From positions 6,316,318-6,380,317 of the forward strand of contig JABAKD010000006.1 of assembly GCA_012845835.1 (NCBI GenBank): DNA of 64,000 nucleotides, in the 5' to 3' direction. This DNA is from Undaria pinnatifida (Eukaryota > Sar > Phaeophyceae > Laminariales > Alariaceae). Positions 9,934 through 22,010 of this stretch are shown here, one piece after another. Both the position numbers and the translations under genes were made by a program. A model generated the notes under the pieces. That model was given only the letters and a program-made list of their open reading frames with translations, ran no database searches and was not told the DNA's origin. Within the stretch, counting starts at the first letter, position 1. The number at the start of each line of letters is the position of its first letter.

Positions 9934-12024
9934 TCCTCTAGTGCCCATGCTATACAGCCACAGATCCAGCTGAAACCAGTTTCAGTTATCTTTTCGTGTC
10001 CATTCATGTTTCGATTCGGTCGCTTCGGGTGCATGTCCGTTCCTCGCGCATGTGGCCAATGACATCAGTCCAAAATAGTGGCTGTAGTCCAATGTAAAGT
10101 ACGCAGGACGGTTTGTGAATGTAGCAACTAGCCTTGTAGAGGTAGTGCACGGCTTGGTTTCATAGTACTTCGAGGCTACACGCTGACGGAACATGGCATG
10201 TGATCGGGTCGAATTTGGTATTTGCGAGGCCTTCGATGCCATGCTTTACGTGTATTTGTTTAACAGGGTGTTATGTTGGCATAGACGAAGTGCCGCTGGT
10301 CAAGCAAATGCTGGCTAGTTTAACCACAAATGAGTTGGAGGTAAGTTTATCAAAACACAAGAGGCGGCAGCGTGAGTTGTGGTGTGTTTTCTGACACGTG
10401 TGTCGTAGCGGTATGGTATGGAGTGTACGATGGCCTCAGCATGATACGAACGGAGGTGTGAGGCATCGCGATTGCTACGAGATTGTTCCACGTAGATCAC
10501 TTCAGTATTCCCGATTTCGTCTGATGATGGCGTTTCCAACAATGAGTTAATCAATTTCACCTCGCGTATACATTGAATCGATCGTGCTTTCTCTCGATGT
10601 GTCCTGCAGATTGAATTAACATAACGCCCTGTGATATTGTAGCTCGTAGAAGTACGCGAAGTTGCTCGCGGAAACAAAAAAACACGCAATTCATATCACA
10701 TGATCATGTCATCGTGCGTAACCATGTGTCATATAGACGCGATGTATTACATTCCAAGGCGTTATTAAACAAAATACATTTTCACGCCAGTCAACATGTA
10801 TATGCTATATGTAGCTTGGGCAGCCGGATCGAGTCGTACATCGTACACATTGCACGGCGGTGTACAGTTGTAGTACAAGAAAATATGGAACCTATGTCCA
10901 ACGATGACAGCATAGTCTGTATAGATACAAATATGCATGATGTTTGACAGGCCATTAGATAGTCTAGTGTAGAGCTAAACTGCATGGTTTTGATTCCACC
11001 TCTTGTTGTTGTTCTCACATTAACTCGCATGATCACGTCTATGGTCACAGGACAGGCTCCAATCAAGCTCTGGAGATGAGGAATACCCTCAAGAAAAACC
11101 CAAGCAAACCAAAGGTGGTACACGCATAAAAAAAGTGTTTGCAATGGCTCCGCATGATGCCGGCACCCATATGCTTCGCGTAGGGCAGGCAGCACTTCAA
11201 CTTGTCCGATTCAATACCTGGTAGATAAAAACGTCACCGCACACATTATAGTCTGCGCGTACAGTATGTAAGGTAATGCCAAGAGTTCGATATAGACTAA
11301 CGATGATACCAATGTACTACAAATAATAGCTACCGTTTGTTTTGTATGTAAATCCGATTCCGATCTTCATTTATCAGATATCGATCGGATAAATCCGAGC
11401 ACACGCCGATTAACCCTTTAATCTAGCGACAAAATGTGTCGAATGCGTTTCTTGTGATAGTTTTACTCGATCAAGCATTCGGGTTCAGTAAGGTGACTAA
11501 CCATGTCCGATGCGTGCGATTAGAGAAGTTGTTCATGGGCCTTTTGGCATTAAACAACAGCAGTCAGTCCAGATCGAGTCGATCGGTGCAACTTGCTCGG
11601 CTATCGTATTATTACAGCAGCAGTGATACACTTCACTTCTTTTCTTTTTCCCATCCCATTTGTTGTGATGCTCGCATTACTCTCGCCCTCCCAACGCAGT
11701 ACTATATCTTAGATCCGGGGTCATATAGCGGGCTCCCCTCCCCCCTCCCCCCTCCCCACCACCGCCCCTGTCCTAATGTTTATCGCGAGAGAAATTCAGT
11801 ATTCTCTTCCCTCGTCGGTTCCCGTCGATTTGTACCTACCCACCGCTGCTAGGCGATTTCAGCAGTTAGTTTATCCTTTTACTCCCATTTATTTCTGCAA
11901 ATAAATATAGCCAACAAAGATCGCAACGGTGGATATTTAACTCAAGGACCAACGCTAGTATTAATAGTAGTAGAATTCGAGTGCAACCCCATTTGACCAC
12001 CAGGGCGACCTTTCTATGTCACTC
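9934..12024. other. Non-genic arm sequence
   Basis: Apart from the dispersed repeat at 11011-11131, I see no supported gene. Frames of up to 138 codons are not conserved as frames in the right arm. CTCCCC repeats occur near 11735-11760. Confidence 0.5.
11011..11131 (-). repeat. Dispersed repeat of about 125 bp (left-arm copy)
   Basis: Partner of 52807-52935 in the right arm and of a third, independent copy at 40166-40290. Conserved blocks include GCGTGTACCACCTTTGG and GCGAGTTAATGTGAGA, with an internal CTCCAG/CTGGAG stem that is preserved in the 40-kb and right-arm copies and partly lost in the left-arm copy. Confidence 0.8.
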
Positions 12025-12317
12025 ACTGCCCCGGTGGCGTATCAGGTGATATTCTGGAGCCCGGTATAGGCCAGTATCGTGAGTTTGAACACGCCCGGGT
12101 GCGTACTCGTACAAGTTTTCGTCTTGTGCTCTAAATGACTTGCGGAAAGCGCGAGAGCGTGAGTTGCCAACACTCGTTGAACAATCGACGATCAGTGGGT
12201 GCTGACCCCTATGCGCCGACAACAATGAAGACAGTAACCGGGGGGGGAAGGGAAGAACGACACCTGTGACCACGGCTTGTATGTCCAGAAGCTGGAAAGT
12301 AGACGTGTGCCGAATTG
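12025..12317 (-). repeat. SINE-like repeat with tRNA-type head (left-arm copy)
   Basis: About 290 bp, matched at 51621-51925 (other arm) and 33519-33796 (spacer). On one strand a GTGGCGTATCAGG block and a downstream TTTGAAC/GTTCGAGCCC block have the spacing and sequence of tRNA A and B boxes, the internal RNA polymerase III promoter. The rest is a conserved non-coding body. A tRNA-derived SINE is the best reading; no poly(A) tail or target duplication was confirmed. Confidence 0.6.
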
Positions 12318-12944
12318 TTTTTTTACAAAGCACTAGAAGAGATTATCAATCAGCAGTCAGCAGCAATAAGGCGCACGTCAAGTACGAGGCAACACAAAGT
12401 TATCGGTCAGTTACGTACCAACACACGACCGCTTGCACTTGACCGGCAAACGATCACAGCAACGGAGTCAGAGACTACAGCAACAACACAGCACGCCATC
12501 CTACGGTCTACCTACCACCACCTTTGTGTGGCGCAGCTTAACAACAGGAGGAGGAACTTGTACAATACAACCCTCGAGGCCCCGTGGACGCAGCCACTCG
12601 GAAAGCTGCTGTGTGTATTTTCCTGGCGCAGTAATCGTAATCACTACAACCTCCTCATCGTTTAGTCACGCGTGCGCTTGCTACGTCTATGTCTATCTAT
12701 GCACGGGTAACTACCGAAATCCAATAAACAAATGCACCAATATGATCCCTACCGCAGTACCATGGGGATTTTTGCGCAGTAATTTTGTTATATGTTATGG
12801 CACAAGATATGATACCCATTTGGAAGGAATGTCTTGCCAAGTATATTTCATCAACGTCTCCATACATCAACATCCGAAGAATAACTGGAGAGTACCGTTC
12901 AAAATACAAAATTTGGCCCTCTTCTCGCTTTGACGGCGGCCTTC

Positions 12945-13470
12945 GAACAAGGTGATTTGACCGACAAATGCTACAGCACTGCCCACTGAGCGATAGTTAA
13001 TTACTTGACTCAGTAGCTCAGTGGGTAGTTCTTTTATTAACACATATATATATGCTAAACTCTCAAAATAACCGTTCATAATGTCGTCAGCGCGCACGCA
13101 TAAAAGAATAGAAACATGAAGCTGGTAAGAATCGAACGCACGGCACATAGCACTACCCACCGCGGTCACTTGACTCAGTAAAATCACATGAGTGGCTTAT
13201 GCAAAAACACAACCAAATGTGTTTTCCACTTCATTAGACATATTTTTTATCAACGATTTCGTAAGAGCCATTTCCGGAGCTATCCTCTCTCCACATACTA
13301 CAGTTAGTCGTACTCAGACGAACACTAACAACTATCAAAACCATTCAAAACGTCTCCCGCGCAAACGTTCCTGAACACCTGGTAACAAATATGATCTGGG
13401 TGAGAATCGTACTCACGACACATCCTTCGTCGGTTATATACCATTATACCCACTGAGCCGAAAGGAAACG
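12945..13470. repeat. Cluster of tRNA-derived modules (left-arm copy)
   Basis: At least three degenerate tRNA-like units lie here. On the minus strand at 13396-13465 an A box (GGCTCAGTGGG) is followed by a perfect T-arm, GTGAG/CTCAC around TACGATT. On the minus strand near 13125-13180 is GTGGGTAGTG followed by GTTCGATTC. On the minus strand at 12945-13000 is CGCTCAGTGGG followed by GTTCGAAGG. On the plus strand at 13010-13035 is a lone A box, TAGCTCAGTGGGTAG. None has a pairing acceptor stem, so these are tRNA-derived repeats or tRNA pseudogenes, not working tRNAs. Confidence 0.65.
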
Positions 13471-13639
13471 ACACACAGCAGTAGTAGCTACGATAGGACA
13501 TGCGCTTGGAGGCGGCCATGAAAAATGCATCGTCGGGGAGTAAGGTAAATTTGGAAACGTTGCCCCTTAAAATTCGTTCAAGCTCTACATAGGCCTAGAT
13601 CCAAGAACAGCTCGGGCGTATACCGCCCAAATTCAAATA

Positions 13640-15200
13640 TAAAGCGCACTTCTCGCTTGTCTTGCTCAGCGTCTATCCACGTTCACGTCGAGGTGTGGAA
13701 CGAATACGTCAGGGCGAGGGACGTTGGAGCCGCCCCCCGAAGACGGCGCTCGAACAAAGCTATTTGACCAAGAATTACAGTTCAACGAATCGCATACTGA
13801 GGCGGAGATTTGTTCGTCTTGCAGCCTTTCTAATCTTCTTGCATCACATTCTTCACAGCTGTTTGCATTTCCCGTGTTTCATTCGTTCAAGCCCTGCAGA
13901 CGTCAAGCAAATCAACCGCAACTTGGATAGTTACTTTCATAATAGATCGCGCAAAAAACCTTGGACTATTGGGTCAAAGCCTCCTAACTAAGCTCCCAAT
14001 TATTTACGCGGTCGCAATGCGGCGGGTCATTTGCATCATGTACGATATTTAAGGAATATTTTGTTTGTTCGTGAAGGGTGTCCGTCTAATTTTACTTTCT
14101 AAAACAGTTGTATCCCCGCCTTCGTTGCCGGCCGTAGAGAACTTTTCGCAGATGTCGAAGTTTGTACATTCGTCTACGAAAAGCACGTCATCCCTCACGC
14201 ATTGTTAGTCTGCTTCTTTTTGTAGGTAGTCCATCGTTGTTTTACGTTGTTGTTGGCGCGTACCCAAGTAAGATTGAAGAGACATTTTTTTTTCTTGTGC
14301 GTGATCACCCGACGAAGTTGTACACATTCTTTATTTGTACAACTCCTGCTGACGATTTTGAGCCTATATCAGGTGGACGTACAGACCAAGCACGCTCGAA
14401 ATGAAAAACACTTCAACAGCACCAAACGCAATGAAATACAAAGGCGAATTGAAGCGAGCTACTCCTACTGGTATTACAACATGCGCTCAAGCCCTGCAGA
14501 CATCGAGCAAACAAACGCTCGAGAGTATACCACCCCAAAATTAAAAAAAATTAGCGACTACCCACCGGTTGGAAATGATGCCAACTTCAGAAACTATCCA
14601 GACGCTGCAGACGTTATTATAAGATACAACCGAAGTAACAAAATTACCTCGGCAAACCACAATATATTTGCAACTTATCCCTCGTCTCGCTCAGCATCCA
14701 TCCGCGTTCACGTCGAGCTGCCCAACGGATAAGGAAGGGCGAGGGCCGTTGGAGCAGGCCCCCGAAGACGTTTACGCGTTGGAGCCGCTCCCCGAAGATT
14801 TTTACGTGTTTCATTCGTTCAAATGCTGCAGACGTCAAGCCAAACAATCAAACCCTCCAGCCCTGCAGACGCCAAGCAAAACAAACGCTCAAAAGTATGC
14901 CACCGTAAAGTTCCAAATATTAGCAACTACAGTTTTGAAATGATGCCAATTTTGTTTGTCATCCATGCGCTAAAGACTATAAGATACAACCAAAATCTCC
15001 GGAATTCCTCCTCGACAAGTGCTTTTTTAGCAATTTCTCGCTAGTCTTGCTCGGGATCCGGCCGCGATCACGTCGATGTGCGGAATGGACACGGCAGGGC
15101 GAGGGGTGTTGGAGCCTCCCCCCGATACCGGCGCTCGAACGAAGCTATTTGACAGAAAAGTCCAGCTCCGCGAATCGTATACTTAGGCCGAGACGAAAAC
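13640..15200. repeat. Three diverged copies of a local repeat with CTGCAGACGTCAAGC motifs
   Basis: Related blocks at about 13655-13800, 14680-14830 and 15040-15185 each run from a TTGCTC/CTCAGC start through TTCACGTCGA-like, GGGCGAGG, GTTGGAGC and CCCCGAAGACG-like segments. The motif CCCTGCAGACGTCAAGC and its variants recur at about 13890, 14495, 14825 and 14865. The same set is present in the right arm (48800-50260), so the amplification is older than the inverted duplication. Confidence 0.75.
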
Positions 15201-16474
15201 AAACTCCTCACTGAATCCCTGAAGTCAAAAATAATTGTATCCATTATAAAAAATGAAAATATACTCCAGCTGTGAGATCGAAGATATATGTATGATGAGC
15301 TTAACTGCAACATTTGAAGTAAACACGTATCAATACGTGGTACCTTATATCCACCGTTACGTAGTAACCATGACCACACGGACATGAGACGGATCAAAAT
15401 GGTTGTAGCACACTTGCTCGGGAAAAAACCGCATGGGTAAAGGCTAGCTACGCCTTACTGCTTGGTCAGTGACTACAAACACGATGAACATGATCCGGTA
15501 CCAGGCACATACCTCTGCCGCACTGCTAGGGACGAACCTGAAACGCAAGCAGGCGTTATTATAAACAACGTACTGCTCGCAAAAACATTCTCGTTCGCGA
15601 CCATATTCCTGTTTCCAAGTTCCAGGTCGCGCAACCGGACACCAGTTGTCAAGAACCCTCTTTTCGCGTAAGGAATTTGACACGTACGTTACACATGGTT
15701 AATAATGGCTTAGATAATCAGGGCAAGTTCCCTCCACCTACGAACGGGCTTCTTGCTTTTAGCGGTCGATCGACGCATTAACCAACTTGACGGTGGCAAA
15801 GCGTATGCTGCTATGAGTGATTCGTTTGACGAAATTTCAACTACCCTCCACCTGCCCACTTCTCTGTAAACACGTATCATCTGCATTGCATTATCCGTTT
15901 TACTCAGGATCTAATTACACCGATACCGATCAAGTTGAATATGCGATCGATTAACGAGCGTTCCATCGCTTGAACAACCGCTCTCCTTGTGTGGTGCGAA
16001 CCTCACTAAGTGTGCCACGTGTGTGCACTTGAAACATTGCTACACAAATCGCAACGGCAGTAGAGCATGGACACGAGAGTAGATCACCAATGAGAAGGAC
16101 GTCATCCCGCTTCCAACACGGCAAACGTCAGGCGACGAATGGTGTGTTCACCTACTTGAGGGAGAAGACGAAGCCATCGTGGCGAGGACAAGGACAAGCT
16201 CTGGTGCCACAAGGGTTACGGCAGGCGTAAGGCGCCAACTCTTCTAAACAGTGACCGATATCTTGTTACTCAACCGAAATCGAAACGCCTGCTCTTGTAA
16301 ATCCTCGGGGCATTATGAATGCAATTGGTGCTTACCCCACGCTATTAACACGCTTTGAAGGTGAATTGGAGGGATGGACTCAAAGCTGGCGAGCGATGTC
16401 AATTTTAAACCGGTTGGAATTCTCCGCTTGTCTCCTCGTAGTCGAGCAACAAAGCATCATATATTGGCCACACT
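15201..16474. other. Non-genic arm sequence with a fragment of a dispersed family
   Basis: 15252-15290 carries CTCCAGCTGTGAGATCGAAG, a fragment of the family also found at 38520, 39288, 40510 and 61030. The right arm lacks about 46 bases at the corresponding place. The right-arm counterpart of the rest has a 138-codon frame (47867-48283) that is not open here. No gene is supported. Confidence 0.5.
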
Positions 16475-18379
16475 ACAAATACCGAGATTGCTTAGGCTAT
16501 GGCACGGAACATTGTACGATGTGCACCTTTGTGCGTCCTGCATGATTGTGGACAACGATATCAGCACTTTATCACGTATAATTCTTGACGCAAGCTTCGT
16601 TTCCTCGGTTGTCTCGGATTATAGTTGCCCTTTTACAATGGTTTGTATTGAAGTTCTGACTTGGTTGACAAGGGCTGCATACGTGCCACCGACGTGTCTG
16701 TGACGGCCACTTGTGACGGAGAAGACAAAGAGAACCTGGTTGGCAAAATGGCACACGTCCGGCCAAAGGATGAAAACCAAAGCAGTAGTAATAGAAGGAG
16801 GAGAAGGGGAAACGGAACCGTCAGGAGGTGTAAGGAGAGAGACAAACATAATGAGTGTGACCAAGGTTGAGCTGACCAGGACCTCATCGATACGGCACAA
16901 TGTCTATGATATGGGCAGATATACTCTACGAGATCTTGTACGTACCAACCGACCGACCTTCCTATAGGTAAGCTCCTTCCAAGATGCCTTGCAACGTTTT
17001 CCGATACTTACGATGTAAAGGTAGCATGTACCAGGTACAATACACCAACGTGAAGTAGCAAACCGATATCCCCCGCATATTGAATTTCTCTGCATCTAGA
17101 TTCAGACACACAAATACCGAGATTGCTTAGGCTATGGCACGGAACATTGTACGATGTGCACCTTTGTGCGTCCTGCATGATTGTGGACAACGATATCAGC
17201 ACTTTATCACGTATAATTCTTGACGCAAGCTTCGTTTCCTCGGTTGTCTCGGATTATAGTTGCCCTTTTACAATGGTTTGTATTGAAGTTCTGACTTGGT
17301 TGACAAGGGCTGCATACGTGCCACCGACGTGTCTGTGACGGCCACTTGTGACGGAGAAGACAAAGAGAACCTGGTTGGCAAAATGGCACACGTCCGGCCA
17401 AAGGATGAAAACCAAAGCAGTAGTAATAGAAGGAGGAGAAGGGGAAACGGAACCGTCAGGAGGTGTAAGGAGAGAGACAAACATAATGAGTGTGACCAAG
17501 GTTGAGCTGACCAGGACCTCATCGATACGGCACAATGTCTATGATATGGGCAGATATACTCTACGAGATCTTGTACGTACCAACCGACCGACCTTCCTAT
17601 AGGTAAGCTCCTTCCAAGATGCCTTGCAACGTTTTCCGATACTTACGATGTAAAGGTAGCATGTACCAGGTACAATACACCAACGTGAAGTAGCAAACCG
17701 ATATCCCCCGCATATTGAATTTCTCTGCATCTAGATTCAGACACACAAATACCGAGATTGCTTAGGCTATGGCACGGAACATTGTACGATGTGCACCTTT
17801 GTGCGTCCTGCATGATTGTGGACAACGATATCAGCACTTTATCACGTATAATTCTTGACGCAAGCTTCGTTTCCTCGGTTGTCTCGGATTATAGTTGCCC
17901 TTTTACAATGGTTTGTATTGAAGTTCTGACTTGGTTGACAAGGGCTGCATACGTGCCACCGACGTGTCTGTGACGGCCACTTGTGACGGAGAAGACAAAG
18001 AGAACCTGGTTGGCAAAATGGCACACGTCCGGCCAAAGGATGAAAACCAAAGCAGTAGTAATAGAAGGAGGAGAAGGGGAAACGGAACCGTCAGGAGGTG
18101 TAAGGAGAGAGACAAACATAATGAGTGTGACCAAGGTTGAGCTGACCAGGACCTCATCGATACGGCACAATGTCTATGATATGGGCAGATATACTCTACG
18201 AGATCTTGTACGTACCAACCGACCGACCTTCCTATAGGTAAGCTCCTTCCAAGATGCCTTGCAACGTTTTCCGATACTTACGATGTAAAGGTAGCATGTA
18301 CCAGGTACAATACACCAACGTGAAGTAGCAAACCGATATCCCCCGCATATTGAATTTCTCTGCATCTAGATTCAGACAC
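16475..18379. repeat. Exact three-copy tandem of a 635-bp unit
   Basis: Units are at 16475-17109, 17110-17744 and 17745-18379, each starting ACAAATACCGAG and ending TTCAGACAC. All six overlapping frames repeat identically at +635 and +1270, so the copies are essentially identical. The right arm has one diverged copy (about 46870-47495), and both flanks of the array match that single-copy state, so the triplication is younger than the arms. Internal frames of up to 93 codons are unrecognised. Collapse or expansion in assembly is possible. Confidence 0.97.
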
Positions 18380-19615
18380 TCAGTGACCTCAGGGTAGTGA
18401 CTGCGATTGGAAAAGATAGCAATGTACTAAGTCCATGAAACATCAATGCGCCCCATTTGATGAGAAGTCAGTAGCTACTGTAGAGAAACTTGATACTCGA
18501 AAGAAATTCGACGTCATGTTCAGACCTTTGCGTCTAAATGGCAACGGCAATGTTTATGTAACCATGCCACTCAAATATTCAAAATACGAACGGAACAACG
18601 CAATATGCAGTTCTGCTATATTATCATCTGTAATATGGATTAAACTATGTCTATAAAAGCTACGCGTGGTGTAATTTCAAGCGAGGAAAACACTGGGTAA
18701 GAGGCGCAAACCTGTACAACACGCCCCCTGAACGTATACCTGGAGCTACGTGAAACTGATTAAAACCTAAACTCTGGACGCTGGCCCAGTACATGCCGCA
18801 AAGATTCGTACTATTATTGCGTGTTTATGCATGTACGTGAGTACTCGGAAGAACGTCTACCGATACAGATGGTACGGAAAAGACACTGTGGGTGTAGTTT
18901 TGACGCGAAAACTCTGCTCGTGATGCAACTTTGTTCATCGGCGAGGTACATCGAACGAAGCGAAAGCGTCAGAAAACGCGCGCATTAGAGTCAATGCACC
19001 CCCTCAAGTGAATCGTAAAGGAAATAGTACATCGAAAAAAGTCAAAACTGTGGATAATATGTGTATCCACCGCTATACCCCACTGTGCATTTACCACGTG
19101 CAGCCTGTGTGCTCGTAATACTACGGAACATTTTTTGTAAGTTCATCAGTACAACACAGCTGCTACTGATGCTATCAACCGAAACGATGTTGCACTACGC
19201 TCATACGTGCTTATAATATCGAGCAGTCGTTTAAATCAACCGTATGATTTAGTTGAAGAATTGCTGTTAATGCTCCGAAACGAAAGGTACTTAGGAGGCA
19301 AGGAACGAATTCCAAACTCGGACGAGTCGACTCTATTACGAAACTGCCATGGTTTACGTGCGCTTGCATGATGCGAGATTTGCGTCATGATAATGGTGAG
19401 ACTGCAAAGCCAAAAAATGAAAAACAAAAATACACTTGCCGACGCAAGTCGAGAACCGGAAGGATAATACGTATCGTTTAGCAGCAGTAGAGCAGTACAA
19501 GTAGTTCTCGTACGAATGCCAAACTAGGTACGTACTACGAAGCAACAAACAAAGTGCAAGGAGAAAACAACACACGCTTTCCCGACCCAAAACTCAATCA
19601 TAAAAAGCAGGAAAC

Positions 19616-20025
19616 CTAGCTCGTGTTCGAGATGCTTTTGATGTTTCTGCGGCTGCTGGTGCTGAAATTATCATCCGTTTTCTTGGTAGCTGTCGAAGCG
19701 TAGAAGACTTCTGGTAGACGGCGACGTTGCTGCCGCAGATGATGTGAGTGAAAGTCTTTCACGATGGCGGTGATCATGGCGATGATCGACCGCCCTCTCG
19801 TGGCCGTCGCGCCTTGGTTCTGTTTGTTGAGTGCAGCCTCAGAGGCTGGTGATGTGGTTGCTGATGTTGTGTTGCGGACCCTGGGTTCCAGCAGCTGCAG
19901 CACGTGCGGTGCATTTTGTGAGTCCCCAGCACCACAATATGAAATATATAAACCCAATAGCATCTCCCTCGTTTGTGAGTATTCAACGAGCTTTCGGTAA
20001 AGTCGAAAACGGCGGTTGTAGGCAT
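19616..20025 (-). pseudogene. Frameshifted copy of the 136-codon frame at 45210-45620
   Basis: In the right arm one frame runs 136 codons. Here the first roughly 20 codons (from 20025) are in one phase and the remainder (from 19963, to the stop at 19616) in another, so a small indel broke it. The predicted peptide is Ser/Thr/Ala-rich and unrecognised. Confidence 0.4.
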
Positions 20026-20998
20026 TAGTCTAGACTGCAGCTAACGAACCATTCAACTATTCTCAATTCTACTGGACATTCCCGTGGCCATCTGCACATT
20101 GAACCGTTCGGCACTGGTCCTGTTGGAGCTGGCAGTGTGTGCGATGGTAGTCGATGGTCCTGTCCGTTCCCATAAAGAGAATGGGGAAGATTTTGATAAA
20201 AAACATTCTTGCGGAAGAGCTCGGTGAGATATCTTCCAGCTCAACGCTTAGTTCGCCCGCTAGAGGTAAGCCCCGTGTTGCTCGGCCGGGGAGATGTTTC
20301 TGTTGTGGCCGTTGGAGTGGTAGTCGCCTCTGTCGTGGCAGGTAGGTTTGTTTGAAGTGTAATCGCCAATGATACGGGGTAGCTGGTTAAGCTGATATTG
20401 TCGCGCTAGCTGTTGCAGTTGGACGGCCTGCAATGACGTTGATGCCCTGAGGATGTACTAGTAGACGTACGACGAGTTGATATTGATAAAGTTCCGTCGA
20501 TGGTCGTCCTGATTTGAGCGCGGTATTTGATGTCGAACTAGGTCTAGACAAGGGTGACGGCAATTGCTCTGTTCCTGCCCCCTCAAACTGTCAACGTGCT
20601 GTGGTCGTGTTGATTTGTTCTGTGCGTGCCGAGAAGCGGGTCACAGCAACTGATGTACACACGCTGGGACTCCTCTTTGTTGTTAGCAGAGACTCATCAC
20701 GCATGATCGAATTTCGAGTAATTTGTCTGTGATGCTGGCCGTATACATTGTTCCTTGTTTGGTATTATGAAAGCACACTAGACCTCGCTGTACGCGTAGT
20801 AGAGTGATAGCAGTGGAACATGCTTCGACGTGTGGAAACGTGAAATACGTTAACGTCGAGATGCAGTAAGGCGTTTGTCCGAGTCTGATACGTACTTCTA
20901 GAAAGGAAGTAGAAGATGGAGAATCTTTGGGTCTAAGACGTACTTCTAGCCGTCAACGCAGATGTTGGGTAATGAAAAATACCCCGTCTCGGCTGGGG
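20026..20998. other. Non-genic arm sequence with decayed frames
   Basis: The frames at 20244-20053 (minus) and 20514-20732 (plus) have right-arm partners with interrupted or shifted phase, consistent with relics of a Ser/Thr-rich coding region. No gene is supported. Confidence 0.4.
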
Positions 20999-21739
20999 TC
21001 AATGCTCCCATCGTTTGGCTGCGTAGCCGAGTTGCCGGCGACCTTTGACGCAGGTTACAGCTGTTGGTGTTGTCTCCCTTTCATGAAAATTTGACGATGA
21101 TGAGTTCTTGTACGTAGTTCGCACTACTTGGTAGCCGAAGAATCGGTTTTGAAGATGACTCCGCGCGTATGACAGCGCGAACCAGGACTGCATACCTGCT
21201 GCACGACGCATGAAAGCACCAGCATCCTTTACACCTTGTTCTCGCGTAGAACGTGAAAGAAGTCCCCTCTCTCGAACAGTACGGATGTACTTGGTGTTCT
21301 CGTTGTTTTGATGCCTCTGGGTCGAGGATGATCTTGCTTCTTGAAAAAAACGTCCGAACATTTTGCGCACTAGAGGAAATGCAGTCCATTCGTCGACTTT
21401 CTCGGAAACACTGGGTGAACTCAGCGGGGCGCCGTTGCGTGGTGCCAGCAAGTAAAGGGCGTGGATCGTACTTTTTAAAAATGTTGTGCGTCGAGGCCCT
21501 GACTCAATGAAATGAGCTGCAGAGGTGGCCTCGAAGTGTGCTTGTGGTGATGACAAAATGAGAACGTAGCTTGGAAAGTGGCGCTTATGTAAGGGGAAAA
21601 AATATTGAAACAAAAGAAGTAGAAAACAGAACGAGGGAGAAAGAGGAATTACAACGTCAAGAGATGTAAGGAGGGAAGCAAACGGAAGCAGTGACCTAGG
21701 TGGGGCTGACCACGACCAGATCGATACGGCACAATGCAC
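20999..21739 (-). CDS. 246-codon open frame in the left arm, unrecognised
   Basis: It opens at an ATG at 21739 with a hydrophobic stretch (about residues 15-55, Leu/Phe/Pro-rich), followed by a polar Ser/Arg-rich region. It matches no family I know. In the right arm the same DNA is split: 43542-43838 carries the first half and stops after residues SVSEKVDE, and 43991-44224 carries the C-terminal part. Either it was once a gene now broken in the right arm, or it is an accidental frame. Hydrophobic low-complexity content argues for caution. Confidence 0.25.
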   Translation of the reverse strand: MHCAVSIWSWSAPPRSLLPFASLLTSLDVVIPLSPSFCFLLLLFQYFFPLHKRHFPSYVLILSSPQAHFEATSAAHFIESGPRRTTFLKSTIHALYLLAPRNGAPLSSPSVSEKVDEWTAFPLVRKMFGRFFQEARSSSTQRHQNNENTKYIRTVRERGLLSRSTREQGVKDAGAFMRRAAGMQSWFALSYARSHLQNRFFGYQVVRTTYKNSSSSNFHERETTPTAVTCVKGRRQLGYAAKRWEH

Positions 21740-22010
21740 ATGCCACAGACGGATGTACGATACGAGTTGTTGTACGTAGCAGCCGACCTACCGTCCTTGC
21801 AATAATCCCCGCAATATTCCCCGATACTCACGATGGGGTGTTAGGTGCAACAAGAATGTACAATACACCGACGGGAAGTAACAAACCGACATTCCCAGCA
21901 TTCTGTATTTCTCTGCCTCTAGAATAAGGCACTTAGCGTACCAAGGGTAGTGACTATGATTGGAATTGATACTATTAATAGTGGACTGCATCGTCAATGT
22001 TCCAATATGC
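21640..22010. repeat. Diverged dispersed copy related to the 635-bp unit
   Basis: The order of blocks AAGGAGG-GAAGCAAAC, GATACGGCACAATG, CGATACTCACGATG, TACAATACACC, AAGTA.CAAACCGA and TTTCTCTGC.TCTAGA matches the distal part of the 635-bp unit at about 65-75% identity. The family is therefore present twice within each arm. Confidence 0.75.

Noticed and set aside
13396-13465. Functional tRNA gene
   Set aside because: The A box and T-arm are good, but the acceptor stem does not pair and the anticodon loop lacks U33. The right-arm copy has the same faults.
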